The notes: generated by a model from the sequence alone, not told the origin. A stretch of DNA of 42,541 nucleotides from PCC-7336 sp039817825 (GCA_039817825.1 JBCBVA010000017.1:1-42541), one strand, 5' to 3'; positions 7,382 to 17,248 are shown, numbered from the stretch's first letter. Translations and numbers: made by a program.

Positions 7382-8239
7382 CTACTCTCGCCCCTCCCAC
7401 AATCCGGTTGTCTCTCTCAAGCTTGCGAAGTTGCCACCACCCAGAATAATGTGGTCGAGTAGCGGGATATCCAAAATATTGCTGGCTTCCAGTAATTGCC
7501 GCGTCAGGTGAATGTCTTCGCGGCTGGGGTCTAGCATTCCTGAGGGATGGTTGTGAGCTACCACAATATGGCTGGCCCCTTGGCGGATTGCGGCCTGAAA
7601 AGTTTCGCGCGGGTGGGACAGAGTTTCGGTTGCTGTCCCTTTGGTGGCAATACACTGGCCGATAATGCGGTTTTTGATATCCAGTAGAATGACGCCGAAA
7701 TGCTCTTGTTCGGCCCACATCATGTCGGCACTAAACACAGACGCCGCTACCGCCGGAGAATCCACTACCGTGCGATCGCTCGGACGTGCCAAAAACACTC
7801 GTCGTCCCAACTCGATCGCCGCCAAAATCGTTGCCGCCTTCGCCGGCCCCACTCCACTCACCTGAGTCAGCTCCGCCGCCTCCACATCTCGAAGCCGCCC
7901 TAGAGGATCGGCACCGTGGTGGCTGAGATGGGTGAGCAATAATTGCCCCAAACCGACAGCAGACAGTTTCCCCGGTCCTTGTCCGGTATTCAGCAGTAAC
8001 GCCAACAGTTCCGCACTGGATAAATGACGAGCCCCCCGAGCTAATAAACGCTCGCGGGGGCGATCGCCAGCGGGGATATCCGCCATGCGTAGGGAATATT
8101 GACCGGTCTTACGCTCTTCAGAGGATGAAGGTGCTTCTGCAAGCCGCCCCCGTTGCATGCTCTCAGCAGAATCGGAGGATCGATCGCCCTGAGGGGATAA
8201 GACGGAGGTGCTAGGGGACGAGGGCAGAGCTTGGGTCAC
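7382..8239 (-). CDS. radC: RadC family protein (JAB/MPN metalloprotein)
   Basis: The 285-residue protein has a helix-hairpin-helix segment (VSGVGPAKAATI, about 127-138) followed by the RadC JAB domain. The JAMM metal signature is intact: His229 and His231 in HNHPSG, Ser233, and Asp242 in SREDIHL. The conserved opening SLRMADIPAGDRPRERLL begins near residue 49, so the first 45 or so residues are an unusual Ser-rich extension. The real start may be the ATG at codon 28 or another downstream site. Despite its historical name, the role of RadC in DNA repair is not established; a metal-dependent activity on nucleic acid or protein is plausible. The GTG start lies 4 bp after the cyanoP stop, suggesting co-transcription and possible translational coupling. 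Confidence 0.93.
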   Translation of the reverse strand: MTQALPSSPSTSVLSPQGDRSSDSAESMQRGRLAEAPSSSEERKTGQYSLRMADIPAGDRPRERLLARGARHLSSAELLALLLNTGQGPGKLSAVGLGQLLLTHLSHHGADPLGRLRDVEAAELTQVSGVGPAKAATILAAIELGRRVFLARPSDRTVVDSPAVAASVFSADMMWAEQEHFGVILLDIKNRIIGQCIATKGTATETLSHPRETFQAAIRQGASHIVVAHNHPSGMLDPSREDIHLTRQLLEASNILDIPLLDHIILGGGNFASLRETTGLWEGRE

Positions 8240-8243
8240 CGGG

Positions 8244-8789
8244 CTAGTTAACCTGTAAAGACTTGGCTACCTCGTAGAATGCCCCTTTTACGGTGTCCCA
8301 ACGTCGTTCGGATGTAGATGCGGTGAGCGTGTAGAGCTTGTGGCGCTGAATCGTCACAGACACCATGTCGTGGCGGGGCAACCCATCTGCATTCATGGCG
8401 TATTCGTAGATGTAATAGGTTTGTCCCTCGCGATCGATGCTGCCGCCGTTAATTAGCGTTGCAGTACGGCCGGAGCCTTCAGGCGCTAGCAGGTTGTTAG
8501 CAACGCGATCTCCCACTGCTTCGATGGAGCCGAGGCCATCAATTGTTTCTGCTTTGTCGTAGTCGGCAATCGTCAAGTCAACCAGCTCGTCACCGTAGAC
8601 CAAATCGCGAAATAGGATCGACCGGCCGGCATCGCTAGGCGCTGCGGTCACTTGGTTCATGCCGTTGGGGTACGCAAACGAAAACGCCCCCGAGCGGTCG
8701 TTGTAGGTTTGCAATCCAGCTTTAGCGGAGCATCCCCCCACAAAAATAATTACGGTAGCCAAAAGTCCGGCGATGGCGCGTCGCAACAT
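8244..8789 (-). CDS. CyanoP, PsbP-like photosystem II lipoprotein
   Basis: The 181-residue protein begins with a lipoprotein signal peptide ending in VGGC, placing the lipidated Cys at residue 20. The mature part matches the PsbP/CyanoP fold: GLQTYNDRSGAFSFAYPNG at the start, then FRDLVYGDELVDLTIADYDK, and the C-terminal helix WDTVKGAFYEVAKSLQV. CyanoP is anchored to the lumenal side of the thylakoid membrane and is known from other cyanobacteria to help early photosystem II assembly. The gene lies between rel/spoT (97 bp upstream) and radC (4 bp downstream) on the same strand, so it is probably co-transcribed with radC at least. The length is typical for the family. Confidence 0.93.
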   Translation of the reverse strand: MLRRAIAGLLATVIIFVGGCSAKAGLQTYNDRSGAFSFAYPNGMNQVTAAPSDAGRSILFRDLVYGDELVDLTIADYDKAETIDGLGSIEAVGDRVANNLLAPEGSGRTATLINGGSIDREGQTYYIYEYAMNADGLPRHDMVSVTIQRHKLYTLTASTSERRWDTVKGAFYEVAKSLQVN

Positions 8790-8886
8790 GCTTCCTCCGC
8801 ATTGGTGTCTGCGTTACTAAACTTCATTGTTGCATTCCGCGACCCGAAACCGCAGCGATTCTAGGTTGGTCGGGGGATTTTTCTGG

Positions 8887-11166
8887 CTACTTGGATGGGG
8901 TAGATGGAGGGCTGGCTGCGGTCTGACGCTCGCTCTTGAGGCCGAGGACATCTTGTAGCTGTCGCAGTTGGTTGGTAATGCTCCGCAATTGGTTCTTATG
9001 GGAGACGTCGATGAGCAGGTGAATGATAGCCGGCCTCTTGGGGGAGGTTTCGACTTGGGCGTTACTGACGTTGATGTGCAGGTCGGAGAGGCGGGAGAGA
9101 ATGTCTCGCAGCACGCCCACGCGATCGACGACCTCAAGCTGTAGCTTGACCGGATAGGTGCGGTTGCGACCGGAGAGGGTGGACTGATTCCAACTGACGG
9201 GTAGCAGGCGATCGCTGTCTGACTCTGCCACGCTAATGACATTGGGGCAATCGTGTTGGTGAATGGCAATGCCGCGCCCTTTGCGAGTTACGATGCCGAT
9301 AATGTCGTCGCCGGGTAACGGACGACAGCAACCAGCAATGTAGTGCAGCATGCCTTCAACGCCGTGGATCGGTGCTTGGCTTCCTTTCTCGCTAGTGGGT
9401 GGTGCTGGAGATGTCTTGAATGTGGGTAGCGGGGATGTCGTTGGAGCGGCAGGGGTTTTGGTGGTTTCTCGCAGCTTGTTTACCACCGACGTAATGCCGG
9501 TTTCTCCAAAGCCCAATCCGGCCAGTAAATCTTCCGTGCTGGAATAGTTGAGCCGTTCGGCAATTTTCAACATGCGATCGGACTTGAGCAGGGCATCCAA
9601 TCCGTTTTTGCCCAATTCGCGCTCTAATAAATGGCGGCCACGAGTGACATTCTCTTCTTTGTGGGATTTCTTGTACCACTGGCGGATGCGATTGCGGGCA
9701 CCTGCTGTGGCAACAAAGTTGACCCAATCCAAGCTGGGGCTAGCATTTTTCTGGGTCAGTATTTTGACGATATCGCCGTTGTTCAATGGCGTATCGAGCT
9801 GCACCATGCGATCGTTCACTTTCGCCCCAGCACAGTTGTTGCCCACTTCCGTATGGATGCGGTAGGCGAAATCAACCGGGGTGGCTCCCCGAGGTAGAGC
9901 GATCAGGTCACCTTTTGGCGTGAAGACGTACACTTCACTCTCGAATAAGTTCTCGCGGATGGAGTCCAGGTACTCGCGATCGTCTTGCAGGTCGCTCTGC
10001 CACTCCAACAACTGTCGCAGCCACGTGAATTTCTCTTCCCCTTCCGCCACCTGCGCACCAGAACCGACTTCTTTGTATTTCCAGTGGGCAGCAATACCGT
10101 ATTCGGCGATGTGGTGCATTTCCCAGGTACGGATTTGGACTTCCACTGGACGGCCCTGCACGCCGATAACCGTAGTGTGGAGAGACTGGTAGCGGTTAGG
10201 TTTGGGCAAACCAATATAGTCTTTGAATCGACCGGGGATGGGGCGGAAGCAGCGGTGAACGGTGGCCAGGGCTTGGTAGCATTCTCCAGCGGTGTTGACG
10301 ATGATGCGGACGCCCGCCAGATCGAAAATTTCCTCAAATGTCTTACTCTGCCGCTGCATCTTTTTATAGATGCTGAACAGATGCTTGGGGCGACCGTTCA
10401 TTTCGAAGTTGTGCAGTCCGTCATTCTCCAACTGCATTTGCAGCCGCTCGATAAACGAGGCAATACTTGCTTCCCGTTCGGCCCGCTTCACTGTCACCAA
10501 CTGCTTCATGCGTTGGTACTGATCGTCTTCTAAGTATTTAAAGGAGAGATCTTCCAGCTCCCACTTAAACATCCAAATCCCCAAGCGGTTAGCCAGGGGA
10601 GCGAAAATGTCTTTGGTTTCGGCTGCGATGCGTTTTTGCTTGTCTTTTGGAAGGTGCTCCAGCGTGCGCATGTTGTGCAGGCGGTCGGCCAGTTTGATCA
10701 CAATAACGCGGATATCTTTGGCCATTGCCAAAAACATGCGGCGAAAGTTCTCTGCCTGGTGCTCCGTGCGGCTGGAGAAGATGAATTTTGATAGTTTGGT
10801 GACGCCGTCCACTAAGGTACGGACTTCCGCGCCAAATCTCTCTTCGATTTCATCCAGGGTAATATCGGTATCTTCCACGATGTCGTGCAGGAAGCCGGTG
10901 GCCACCATGGCGGCATCTCCACCTAAATCCCACAACAAACCGGCCACTTGGATGGGGTGAATGATGTAGGGTTCGCCAGACTTGCGCTTTTGCCCTTCGT
11001 GCAGTTCGTAGGCGAAAGTGAAGGCGCTACAAATGAGGCGAATGTCGTCAGCACTGTACGTATGGGATTCAGTGACGACCGATTCGCTCGGCATCTTGTC
11101 CCAGCAGTATTTGAGCCAGTCGGGGAGTTCGATGCCAATGATTTGGGGCGCTGCGGTCAGGCTCAT
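8887..11166 (-). CDS. spoT: Bifunctional (p)ppGpp synthetase/hydrolase (Rel/SpoT)
   Basis: The 759-residue protein has the full long RelA/SpoT layout. The N-terminal hydrolase domain has His70, the HD pair at 94-95 (FLHDIVEDT) and Asp161 in KLADRLHN. The synthetase domain (about 250-365) contains GRFKDYIGLPKPNRYQSLHT; its RFKD is the RxKD motif of bifunctional enzymes. The TGS domain spans about 408-470 (VYVFTPKGDLIALP). A conserved-cysteine segment with AGCCRPLPGDDIIG lies near 620-635, and an ACT domain is at the C-terminus (VEVVDRVGVLRDILSRLSDL). It makes and degrades the stringent-response alarmone. The tail after the ACT domain is Thr/Ser/Pro-rich. The start is the first ATG, and no other frame competes. 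The gene leads the cluster with cyanoP and radC. Confidence 0.97.
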   Translation of the reverse strand: MSLTAAPQIIGIELPDWLKYCWDKMPSESVVTESHTYSADDIRLICSAFTFAYELHEGQKRKSGEPYIIHPIQVAGLLWDLGGDAAMVATGFLHDIVEDTDITLDEIEERFGAEVRTLVDGVTKLSKFIFSSRTEHQAENFRRMFLAMAKDIRVIVIKLADRLHNMRTLEHLPKDKQKRIAAETKDIFAPLANRLGIWMFKWELEDLSFKYLEDDQYQRMKQLVTVKRAEREASIASFIERLQMQLENDGLHNFEMNGRPKHLFSIYKKMQRQSKTFEEIFDLAGVRIIVNTAGECYQALATVHRCFRPIPGRFKDYIGLPKPNRYQSLHTTVIGVQGRPVEVQIRTWEMHHIAEYGIAAHWKYKEVGSGAQVAEGEEKFTWLRQLLEWQSDLQDDREYLDSIRENLFESEVYVFTPKGDLIALPRGATPVDFAYRIHTEVGNNCAGAKVNDRMVQLDTPLNNGDIVKILTQKNASPSLDWVNFVATAGARNRIRQWYKKSHKEENVTRGRHLLERELGKNGLDALLKSDRMLKIAERLNYSSTEDLLAGLGFGETGITSVVNKLRETTKTPAAPTTSPLPTFKTSPAPPTSEKGSQAPIHGVEGMLHYIAGCCRPLPGDDIIGIVTRKGRGIAIHQHDCPNVISVAESDSDRLLPVSWNQSTLSGRNRTYPVKLQLEVVDRVGVLRDILSRLSDLHINVSNAQVETSPKRPAIIHLLIDVSHKNQLRSITNQLRQLQDVLGLKSERQTAASPPSTPSK

Positions 11167-11376
11167 ACCGTGCTTGAACTATTGATGTTTGCAAATAAGT
11201 TTTTCTAGTTTATGGCCATACATCAGATTTTGGTGAAATTTTGTAGTTTCTTTTGCGGCGTTTCCGTAATTTCGTTCAGACAGGGACGAGAAAACTAGGA
11301 AGTTCGGTGATTCTACAGGCACCACCGCACCGGAAATTGAGAATTGTCGATCGCGATCGAACAGTCAGTCTGTTTG

Positions 11377-11466
11377 TATAGCAGATAGCACTGCTGACAT
11401 TTCAGCTATGTCTTTCCCTGACTGCGCATAAAAGCCTTTGTCCTAACTGAAATGGCAAGCACTATA
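11377..11466 (-). repeat. Family A dispersed element, copy A1
   Basis: This is one of five copies of a 90-96 bp element. Read on the minus strand it starts TATAGTGCTTGCCATTTCAG and continues through AGGACAAAGGC and TAGCTGAAATGTC to a GC-rich palindrome ending in TATA. TATA occurs at both ends. The copy lies in the 480-bp gap between rel/spoT and the next gene, where no other gene is visible. Confidence 0.85.
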
Positions 11467-11646
11467 CCTGTCGCAGTCTAATGGGTGAGAGATGGATGTG
11501 AACTCAAGATCCAGTTGTATGGAGGAGGTTGCATTGATTGATTGAGGAGGTTTGTCTGCACAGCGGAAGAGACAGTGAACCTCAGGTGCACTTCGGGTCG
11601 AATCCCCCTGCCGTTGTGGGCCACATTCTGTTGCGGGCTAAATGGT

Positions 11647-13722
11647 ATGTCAGTAGAGCAATCACACGAGCGATCGCAAGCGATCTGGTGGACTGGGGTG
11701 GCAGGCAGTGGCAAGAGCGATCGCCTGGTGCAGACCTATGCTCGCTGGGTGGAGGAAGGGATCGATAGCCGAACGATCTTTGTATTCTCGGCCAGCAGCG
11801 AATTGCGAACCCAGCTGGCTGCGCAATTGCAGATGGCAACCCACAACCGGGCGATCGTGCAGGCGTTTACCCCCATTGGATTTTTCCAGCGGGAGGTACT
11901 GCTGTACTGGCCTCTACTGCAAGATCGACTGGGATTGCTAGCCAGATTTCCCCTCACGATCGCCCCCGAAAATGAACAGGAACTAGCGGATAAGCTATTC
12001 GCGAAAGAGCTGGAAGCCGGCCAGATGGTGGTGGAGGGATTTAATCGCGAACGCATCGTGCGTCACATTATCGACAACCTGCAACTGGCAGCATCTGCCG
12101 GTTTATCCGTGCCGGCGATCGGCGAACGTCTCTTGCAAGCTCGCGGTGATGAGGGGAGCATTCGCGCTGATGTTCTGACCAAAGTGGGAGAACTGGCCGA
12201 GCGGTTTCGCTCCGCCCTGCTCAACCAAGGATTGCTGACCTATAGCTTAATGACGGAGCTGTACGGCCAACATTTGCTGCCCAACCGACTGTACCGCCAG
12301 CAGCTCTTGCAGCGGTGTCGATGGGCGATCGCGGACGATGTGGATGAGTATCCGGCGTTGATGGGGGCTCTGTTTGAGCTGCTGTTGCAAGAGGGCGTAT
12401 CCTGCCAGTTCAGCTTCAATGTCGAAGGCGCAGTGCGATTGGGGTACGGAGCCGATCCGGTGGCTCTAGAGTCACTGAGTCGCTTTTGCACCGTTAAGTC
12501 GCTGGAATCTACCCAGGGGCTGGAGTCAGAATGTGCCGCGATGTTGGCGGTCTTAGCGGACCCAGCAGCAGCCTGGGATGTTGTGGCCGCACCGCTGGCA
12601 AACCTACAACTGTTGCAAACCGCTACACGACGAGAGCTGTTGCGCACGGTGGCGGATGTGGCGATCGCGGCGGTCGCGAACGGCGATGTGCGAGCTGAAG
12701 ACATGGCGATCGTAGGGCCAGGGCTCGATCCGGTGGGGGTGTATACCTTGCGTACGTTGTTAGAGGCTGCCGATCTGCCCGTGCGCTTGTTGGATAACTC
12801 GCGACCGCTGCAGGCATCCCCTCTGATGCGGGCGTTACTGACGTTAGTGGCGTTGGTGTATCCCGACTGCGGTCAGCTGCTGTCTCCCGAGCATATTGCC
12901 GAGATGTTGGTGGTGGTCAGCGATCGCCAGATTGACCCGGTGCGAGCTGGGTTGCTTAGCGATAGTTGTTTCTTGCCTCAGGCCGATCGACCGCAATTGT
13001 TGAACGTGGGGGCCGATCCCCGCCGCGATCGTCTGGGGGCGAAGGCCAGTGCCGCTTATCAGCCCATTGCCCGTTGGGTGCAGCACCAGCAACACGCTGC
13101 TCTTCAGCCGCTGCCTCAATTCTTGCAGGCGGCCCTGCGACAGTTTTGGTTGGAGCAAAACCTCGATCGGTCACAGGTCAGTACGTATCGAGCCGCCACC
13201 GAGGCTGCCCAGCGCTACGAAGCCGTGGCGCAGCGATTGGGGCAATCTCCAGAGACGATCGGGCGTAGCTTTTACGAGCTACTGGCCTCGGGGGCCGTGA
13301 CGGCCAAACCCGACGTGAACGATCTCGATGCTCAGTCCCAGTCTGGCATTGTGCTAGGCACCATCTATCAGTACCGGATGGCTCGACTCTCTCACCGCTG
13401 GCAGTTCTGGCTGGATGCAGGGTCCAGCCTGTGGAATAGTGCCTACAGTAGCTTTGGCTCCTTTCAGCTCAAGAATCCATACCTGTTTCTAGAGAGCTGG
13501 AATGGGGAGATCTGGAGTCCAGAGCGCACGCAGGAGGTTCTGGATGAGGGACTGGAGCGGGTGTTGGCAGACTTAACCCACCGCTGTCGCGATCGCATTA
13601 TTCTCTGTCACAGCGATCTGTCGATTGCGGGCAGCGAGCTAACCGGCCCCCTGCTACCGATTGTTGATCGCGCCAGCTTGTGGTCACCGGCTTCAGAGCC
13701 CGTTGCTAGCTCTGCTGAGTAG
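11647..13722 (+). CDS. UvrD/AddB-like superfamily I helicase relative
   Basis: The protein has 691 residues from the ATG at 11647. An in-frame TTG at 11542 would add 35 residues without family character. The N-terminus has a clear Walker A loop, TGVAGSGKS. A likely Walker B is ADDVDEYPAL, about 235 residues further on, and TFVFSA-like and FTPIGFFQRE segments fit helicase motifs Ia and Ib. The C-terminal helicase motifs are weaker: the region around TVKSLESTQGLESECAAML resembles the start of domain 2 in UvrD-like proteins, and the end lacks an obvious nuclease motif. It is best described as a diverged recombination or repair helicase conserved in cyanobacteria. The reading frame is intact. The substrate and activity are unknown. 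Confidence 0.72.
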   Translation: MSVEQSHERSQAIWWTGVAGSGKSDRLVQTYARWVEEGIDSRTIFVFSASSELRTQLAAQLQMATHNRAIVQAFTPIGFFQREVLLYWPLLQDRLGLLARFPLTIAPENEQELADKLFAKELEAGQMVVEGFNRERIVRHIIDNLQLAASAGLSVPAIGERLLQARGDEGSIRADVLTKVGELAERFRSALLNQGLLTYSLMTELYGQHLLPNRLYRQQLLQRCRWAIADDVDEYPALMGALFELLLQEGVSCQFSFNVEGAVRLGYGADPVALESLSRFCTVKSLESTQGLESECAAMLAVLADPAAAWDVVAAPLANLQLLQTATRRELLRTVADVAIAAVANGDVRAEDMAIVGPGLDPVGVYTLRTLLEAADLPVRLLDNSRPLQASPLMRALLTLVALVYPDCGQLLSPEHIAEMLVVVSDRQIDPVRAGLLSDSCFLPQADRPQLLNVGADPRRDRLGAKASAAYQPIARWVQHQQHAALQPLPQFLQAALRQFWLEQNLDRSQVSTYRAATEAAQRYEAVAQRLGQSPETIGRSFYELLASGAVTAKPDVNDLDAQSQSGIVLGTIYQYRMARLSHRWQFWLDAGSSLWNSAYSSFGSFQLKNPYLFLESWNGEIWSPERTQEVLDEGLERVLADLTHRCRDRIILCHSDLSIAGSELTGPLLPIVDRASLWSPASEPVASSAE

Positions 13723-13988
13723 TCTGCCACCGGTACCTGCAGGGTAGGTTAATCTAGATACTGAAAGAGTGTACTAATCATTACAAGTGTTGTGGTTGTG
13801 ACTGTTCGTTCAAGGAGTCCAGGTAACTAGCTGCTTGACTGGGAATAAGTCTGGATGGTTGTTGCCCGTGGCTAAGTCTTTCACCGATGACTGCAACTAA
13901 GGTGATGGCAGCGAACATGGTCTATCGCAACTCAAATCTCGATTGATGATATTGAGATTGCTGTCAATTTTGAGTTCCCGCATCTAGC

Positions 13989-15200
13989 ATGGCATCAGAT
14001 TTCGATCGCTCCGAATCCTCAAGCTTTGACCGTTTGGGTGGACGCAATATGGACGAGAACGACATCAATCAGCGGGGGAATGAAGGGCGGGATAATCCTG
14101 CAGAGCGGGCGAACCCGCGCTCGTCGAGTCGATCCAATGTGCCCGACTCGTCTCTCGATCCCTCGCAACGGGATGATGATGACTTCGATCTCGAAATAGA
14201 AACAACGGCTCGTCCGGTGGGTTCGTCGCCGCCTGCAAGTTCAAATCGCCGCTCTGCCGCCCGCAATATTGCCGCTAGACAGGCATTGGTCACCAATCCC
14301 TCTTCCAGTGGGGATCGCTCCCGCGATCGGTCAGCCGAGCCTCCAACGAGGTCAGCTCGCACGGGGCCAGCTCGCACGGAGCCAGAACGCAGTGGACGCC
14401 GTGCCCGCAGTCCCCAAGATTTTGGCCCTCCCCAAGATGTTGACCGGCGCCAAGAGTTCGACCGCACGCGCAGTCGCCGCTACGATGCTCCCCGTGACCC
14501 TCGTGCCAGTGCCCGCACGTTTGCCCCTCCCGAACGCAGCCGTTTTAGCGATCGCGGACCGAGTGGCCGCGATTATGGCCGCAGACCGAGTGGCGGTGAC
14601 GGCGGCGGATTTGACCGAGGGGGATTTGGTGGTGGTTCGGGAGGTAGCGGCGGGGGAACTACAGGATCCTCAGGACGTCCGTTCAAGCTGGGTGGGGTGA
14701 CTATCTTAATCATTGCGATCCTGGTGGCCTTCTTCAGTGGGTTTGCCATGCGGGATTTGTATGCGGCCCAAAGTGGATTTGACGATGAGCGTTACGTCCG
14801 TGCCGAGCAAGTTCCTGCTAACCTGCGTGAATTTTGCGTCGGCTATAACGGCCTACCGTCCTTCACGCTGATGAATCTGGCTTCTAACTCCGTCCTCAGT
14901 GCCACCACCGTTCCCATTCACAAGTTAGACACCTGCACGATCCCCAGGGACCAAACCGCTAATGCATTGCAAGAGCTGGGTATCAATCGCCGTTCCACAT
15001 CTATTGGTCTGCAGCTAGGAGGATCCAATCTCACGCTTGTGAATCTAGAGCAAGTCATACGAGATGCCGACACACTAGAGCTCCAAAACATTATTCGGAC
15101 CAAGCTTGACGGAGTATACGCGATCGCTCCCGGTCACACCTACCAACTCCAACCCGACATCCAGGCTCCAGACGAAATACCGCCACCTCAAATCCGTTAG
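13989..15200 (+). CDS. Disordered, Arg/Ser/Gly-rich single-pass membrane protein, unknown function
   Basis: The 403-residue protein has three parts. Residues of about 1-230 are low-complexity and probably unstructured, rich in Arg, Asp, Ser and Pro with many RD/DR and RS pairs, and end in a Gly/Ser stretch (about 201-229). Residues 235-254 (GVTILIIAILVAFFSGFAM) form one transmembrane helix. The positively charged long N-terminal side is probably cytosolic. Residues of about 260-403 form a compact domain with two cysteines (283 and 316) that could form a disulfide outside the membrane. I do not recognise a named family. The gene precedes tmk by 240 bp and may be transcribed separately. The ATG is chosen as the first in frame. 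Confidence 0.7.
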   Translation: MASDFDRSESSSFDRLGGRNMDENDINQRGNEGRDNPAERANPRSSSRSNVPDSSLDPSQRDDDDFDLEIETTARPVGSSPPASSNRRSAARNIAARQALVTNPSSSGDRSRDRSAEPPTRSARTGPARTEPERSGRRARSPQDFGPPQDVDRRQEFDRTRSRRYDAPRDPRASARTFAPPERSRFSDRGPSGRDYGRRPSGGDGGGFDRGGFGGGSGGSGGGTTGSSGRPFKLGGVTILIIAILVAFFSGFAMRDLYAAQSGFDDERYVRAEQVPANLREFCVGYNGLPSFTLMNLASNSVLSATTVPIHKLDTCTIPRDQTANALQELGINRRSTSIGLQLGGSNLTLVNLEQVIRDADTLELQNIIRTKLDGVYAIAPGHTYQLQPDIQAPDEIPPPQIR

Positions 15201-15440
15201 TAGTCCTACGCTGGGGTACCCACGGCGCAGACACCTCCCAATGAAATTCCCTGAGTTCACTGAATTGCCAATCGCTAGTAGACTCCAAATGTTGTTGCCC
15301 CCAATAGAGGGCTGCAAAAGCTGTTGCAATCCCTCTTCGGGGTCAATACTCAGGGCCAGTTCAGCCCTGATTGGATTACAACCACTCTGATTGAAACTTG
15401 CCTAGCGGTTTCTAAACGCCATACGAGCTAACTCGGTGCC

Positions 15441-16109
15441 ATGCAGGACGACTCCACCGACCAACAGGGATATTTCATTACGTTAGAAGGAGGAGAGGGG
15501 GCAGGAAAAACCACGTTGCGCGATCGCCTGGCCGAACGATTGACTCAACTGGGACATTCGTGTCTGTGTACTCGCGAGCCGGGGGGAACGGAGGTGGGTC
15601 GCACGCTGCGATCGCTGTTGTTGCAGGGAGGGGATCTAGCGATCGAGACCGAGTTGCTGCTTTATGCTGCCGATCGGGCCGAGCATGTGGCCTCAACGAT
15701 CGGACCGGCACTGCAGGCGGGACAGGTGGTGTTGTGCGATCGATTTACCGACTCTACGGTGGCGTATCAGGGCTACGGACGTCAGCTTGACCTCGCTGTT
15801 ATCGAGCAATTGAACCGGATTGCCACCGGTGGTCTTACCCCACATCTGACTCTGTGGCTGGACATTCCCGTTCGGGAAGGATTGCAGCGCGCCCGTACTC
15901 GCGCCCAGCAGACATACGAATCGCTCGATCGCCTCGAACAAGCCGCGATCGCCTTTCACGAGCGCCTGCACTCTGGGTTTCGCCAGCTTGCATTAAACTG
16001 TCCCGAGCGCATCCGGCGCGTGGATGCTAGCCAGGATCGTGAGCAGGTGGTTGCAGACGCATGGGCAATGGTGACGGCCCGCTATCCCCAGCTGTCTCAG
16101 CCCGCGTAG
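15441..16109 (+). CDS. tmk: Thymidylate kinase
   Basis: The 222-residue protein phosphorylates dTMP to dTDP in the cytosol, the last specific step of dTTP supply. The P-loop GGEGAGKTT is at 17-25. The dTMP-site motif REPGGT is at 45-50, and DRFTDSTVAYQGYGR (100-114) includes the conserved Arg of the DR(F/Y) motif and the substrate-binding YQGYGR. The lid region RARTR near 150 follows. The length is typical. The ATG at 15441 leaves an eight-residue polar leader before the first strand. It lies 89 bp upstream of holB on the same strand, a neighbour order common in bacteria and consistent with a replication-linked operon. Confidence 0.96.
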   Translation: MQDDSTDQQGYFITLEGGEGAGKTTLRDRLAERLTQLGHSCLCTREPGGTEVGRTLRSLLLQGGDLAIETELLLYAADRAEHVASTIGPALQAGQVVLCDRFTDSTVAYQGYGRQLDLAVIEQLNRIATGGLTPHLTLWLDIPVREGLQRARTRAQQTYESLDRLEQAAIAFHERLHSGFRQLALNCPERIRRVDASQDREQVVADAWAMVTARYPQLSQPA

Positions 16110-16198
16110 CTACCTCAGCTCGCTGGATACTTGCCTAGTCAATTGCCTAAGCCACTGAATTTACTGCAGCGCGACACAATACAGGAGGATTCGTCATC

Positions 16199-17248
16199 GT
16201 GTTAGAGCCCAGCCTCGATTCCCTAGGCTCTGGTCAGCAACCTCCCCTAGTGGGACAAGACTTGGCAATTCAGTACCTCAAAGCCGGATTGCGCAAGCAA
16301 CGTTTGGTACCTGCGTACCTGTTTGCCGGACCTGACGGAGTCGGTCGGGCGATCGCCGCCCGCTGGTTTGCCCGTGCTCTGCTCTGTCCCCATCGCCCGG
16401 ACGGCCACGATCTGCCCTGCGGTCAATGCTCCTCTTGCCAGCGCATCTCGGACGGCGATCGCACCCGAGACAACCACCCCGATCTGCTGTGGGTAGAGCC
16501 TACCTATCGACATCAAGGGAAGACAATCTCAGTCAGCGAGGCGATCGCTGCCGGTCATACCCTCAAATCTCCTCCCCAACTGCGATTAGAACAGGTGAGG
16601 GGAATTTCGCAGTTTGCTGCTCGGACACCGTTGGAAGCCCGTCGCTCCGTCATCATCATGACTGGAGCAGAAACCCTGGCCGAAGCCGCTGCAAACGCTC
16701 TGCTCAAAACACTGGAAGAACCTCGCCAAGCTCATCTCATCCTGCTGGCTACCGATCCCGCCCTGCTGTTGTCCACCATTGTCTCGCGCTGTCAGGTACT
16801 ACCGTTTCGTCGCCTCAGTGCTGCACAGGTGAGCGATATTTTGCGATCGGTCCGCCAGTCAGCCCATTCTGCTTCCCCCGACAACAGTCCGACTGACACC
16901 AAAATTCCCGAGATTGCCCTCGCTCTGGCCCAAGGAAGCCCCGGAAAAGCACTGGAGGCGATCGACATGTGGCAAGCGATCCCCAGCGATCTCATCGATC
17001 GCCTCCAACAGTGGCCGACCTCTCTAAAATCTGCGCTGTCGCTAGGTCGAGATATCGCTAAACAACTGGATGTGCCCCGCCAACTGTGGCTGCTCGATTA
17101 TCTGCAATATTCTGTTTCGTTGTTGTCGGTTCCTGGCGGAAAATCCGATATAGCTCAACGGCTTGAGCCGGCTCGCAAGCAATTGCGAGCCTTTGTCCAA
17201 CCGCAGCTGGTGTGGGAAATAGCGTTAAAACCAATGAATTATCGTTAA
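16199..17248 (+). CDS. holB: DNA polymerase III delta-prime subunit
   Basis: The 349-residue protein is the delta-prime subunit of the clamp loader, which loads the sliding clamp onto primed DNA. Four cysteines (63, 74, 77, 80; CGQCSSC) form the small zinc site typical of the family. The P-loop is degenerate (GPDGVGRA at 44-51, Arg for Lys), as expected for this non-hydrolysing subunit. The SRC motif (VSRCQ) that supplies an arginine finger to the neighbouring ATPase subunit is intact, as is NALLKTLEEP. The GTG start at 16199 is supported by AGGAGG at about 16183-16188, ten bases upstream. The gene follows tmk. Confidence 0.94.
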   Translation: MLEPSLDSLGSGQQPPLVGQDLAIQYLKAGLRKQRLVPAYLFAGPDGVGRAIAARWFARALLCPHRPDGHDLPCGQCSSCQRISDGDRTRDNHPDLLWVEPTYRHQGKTISVSEAIAAGHTLKSPPQLRLEQVRGISQFAARTPLEARRSVIIMTGAETLAEAAANALLKTLEEPRQAHLILLATDPALLLSTIVSRCQVLPFRRLSAAQVSDILRSVRQSAHSASPDNSPTDTKIPEIALALAQGSPGKALEAIDMWQAIPSDLIDRLQQWPTSLKSALSLGRDIAKQLDVPRQLWLLDYLQYSVSLLSVPGGKSDIAQRLEPARKQLRAFVQPQLVWEIALKPMNYR

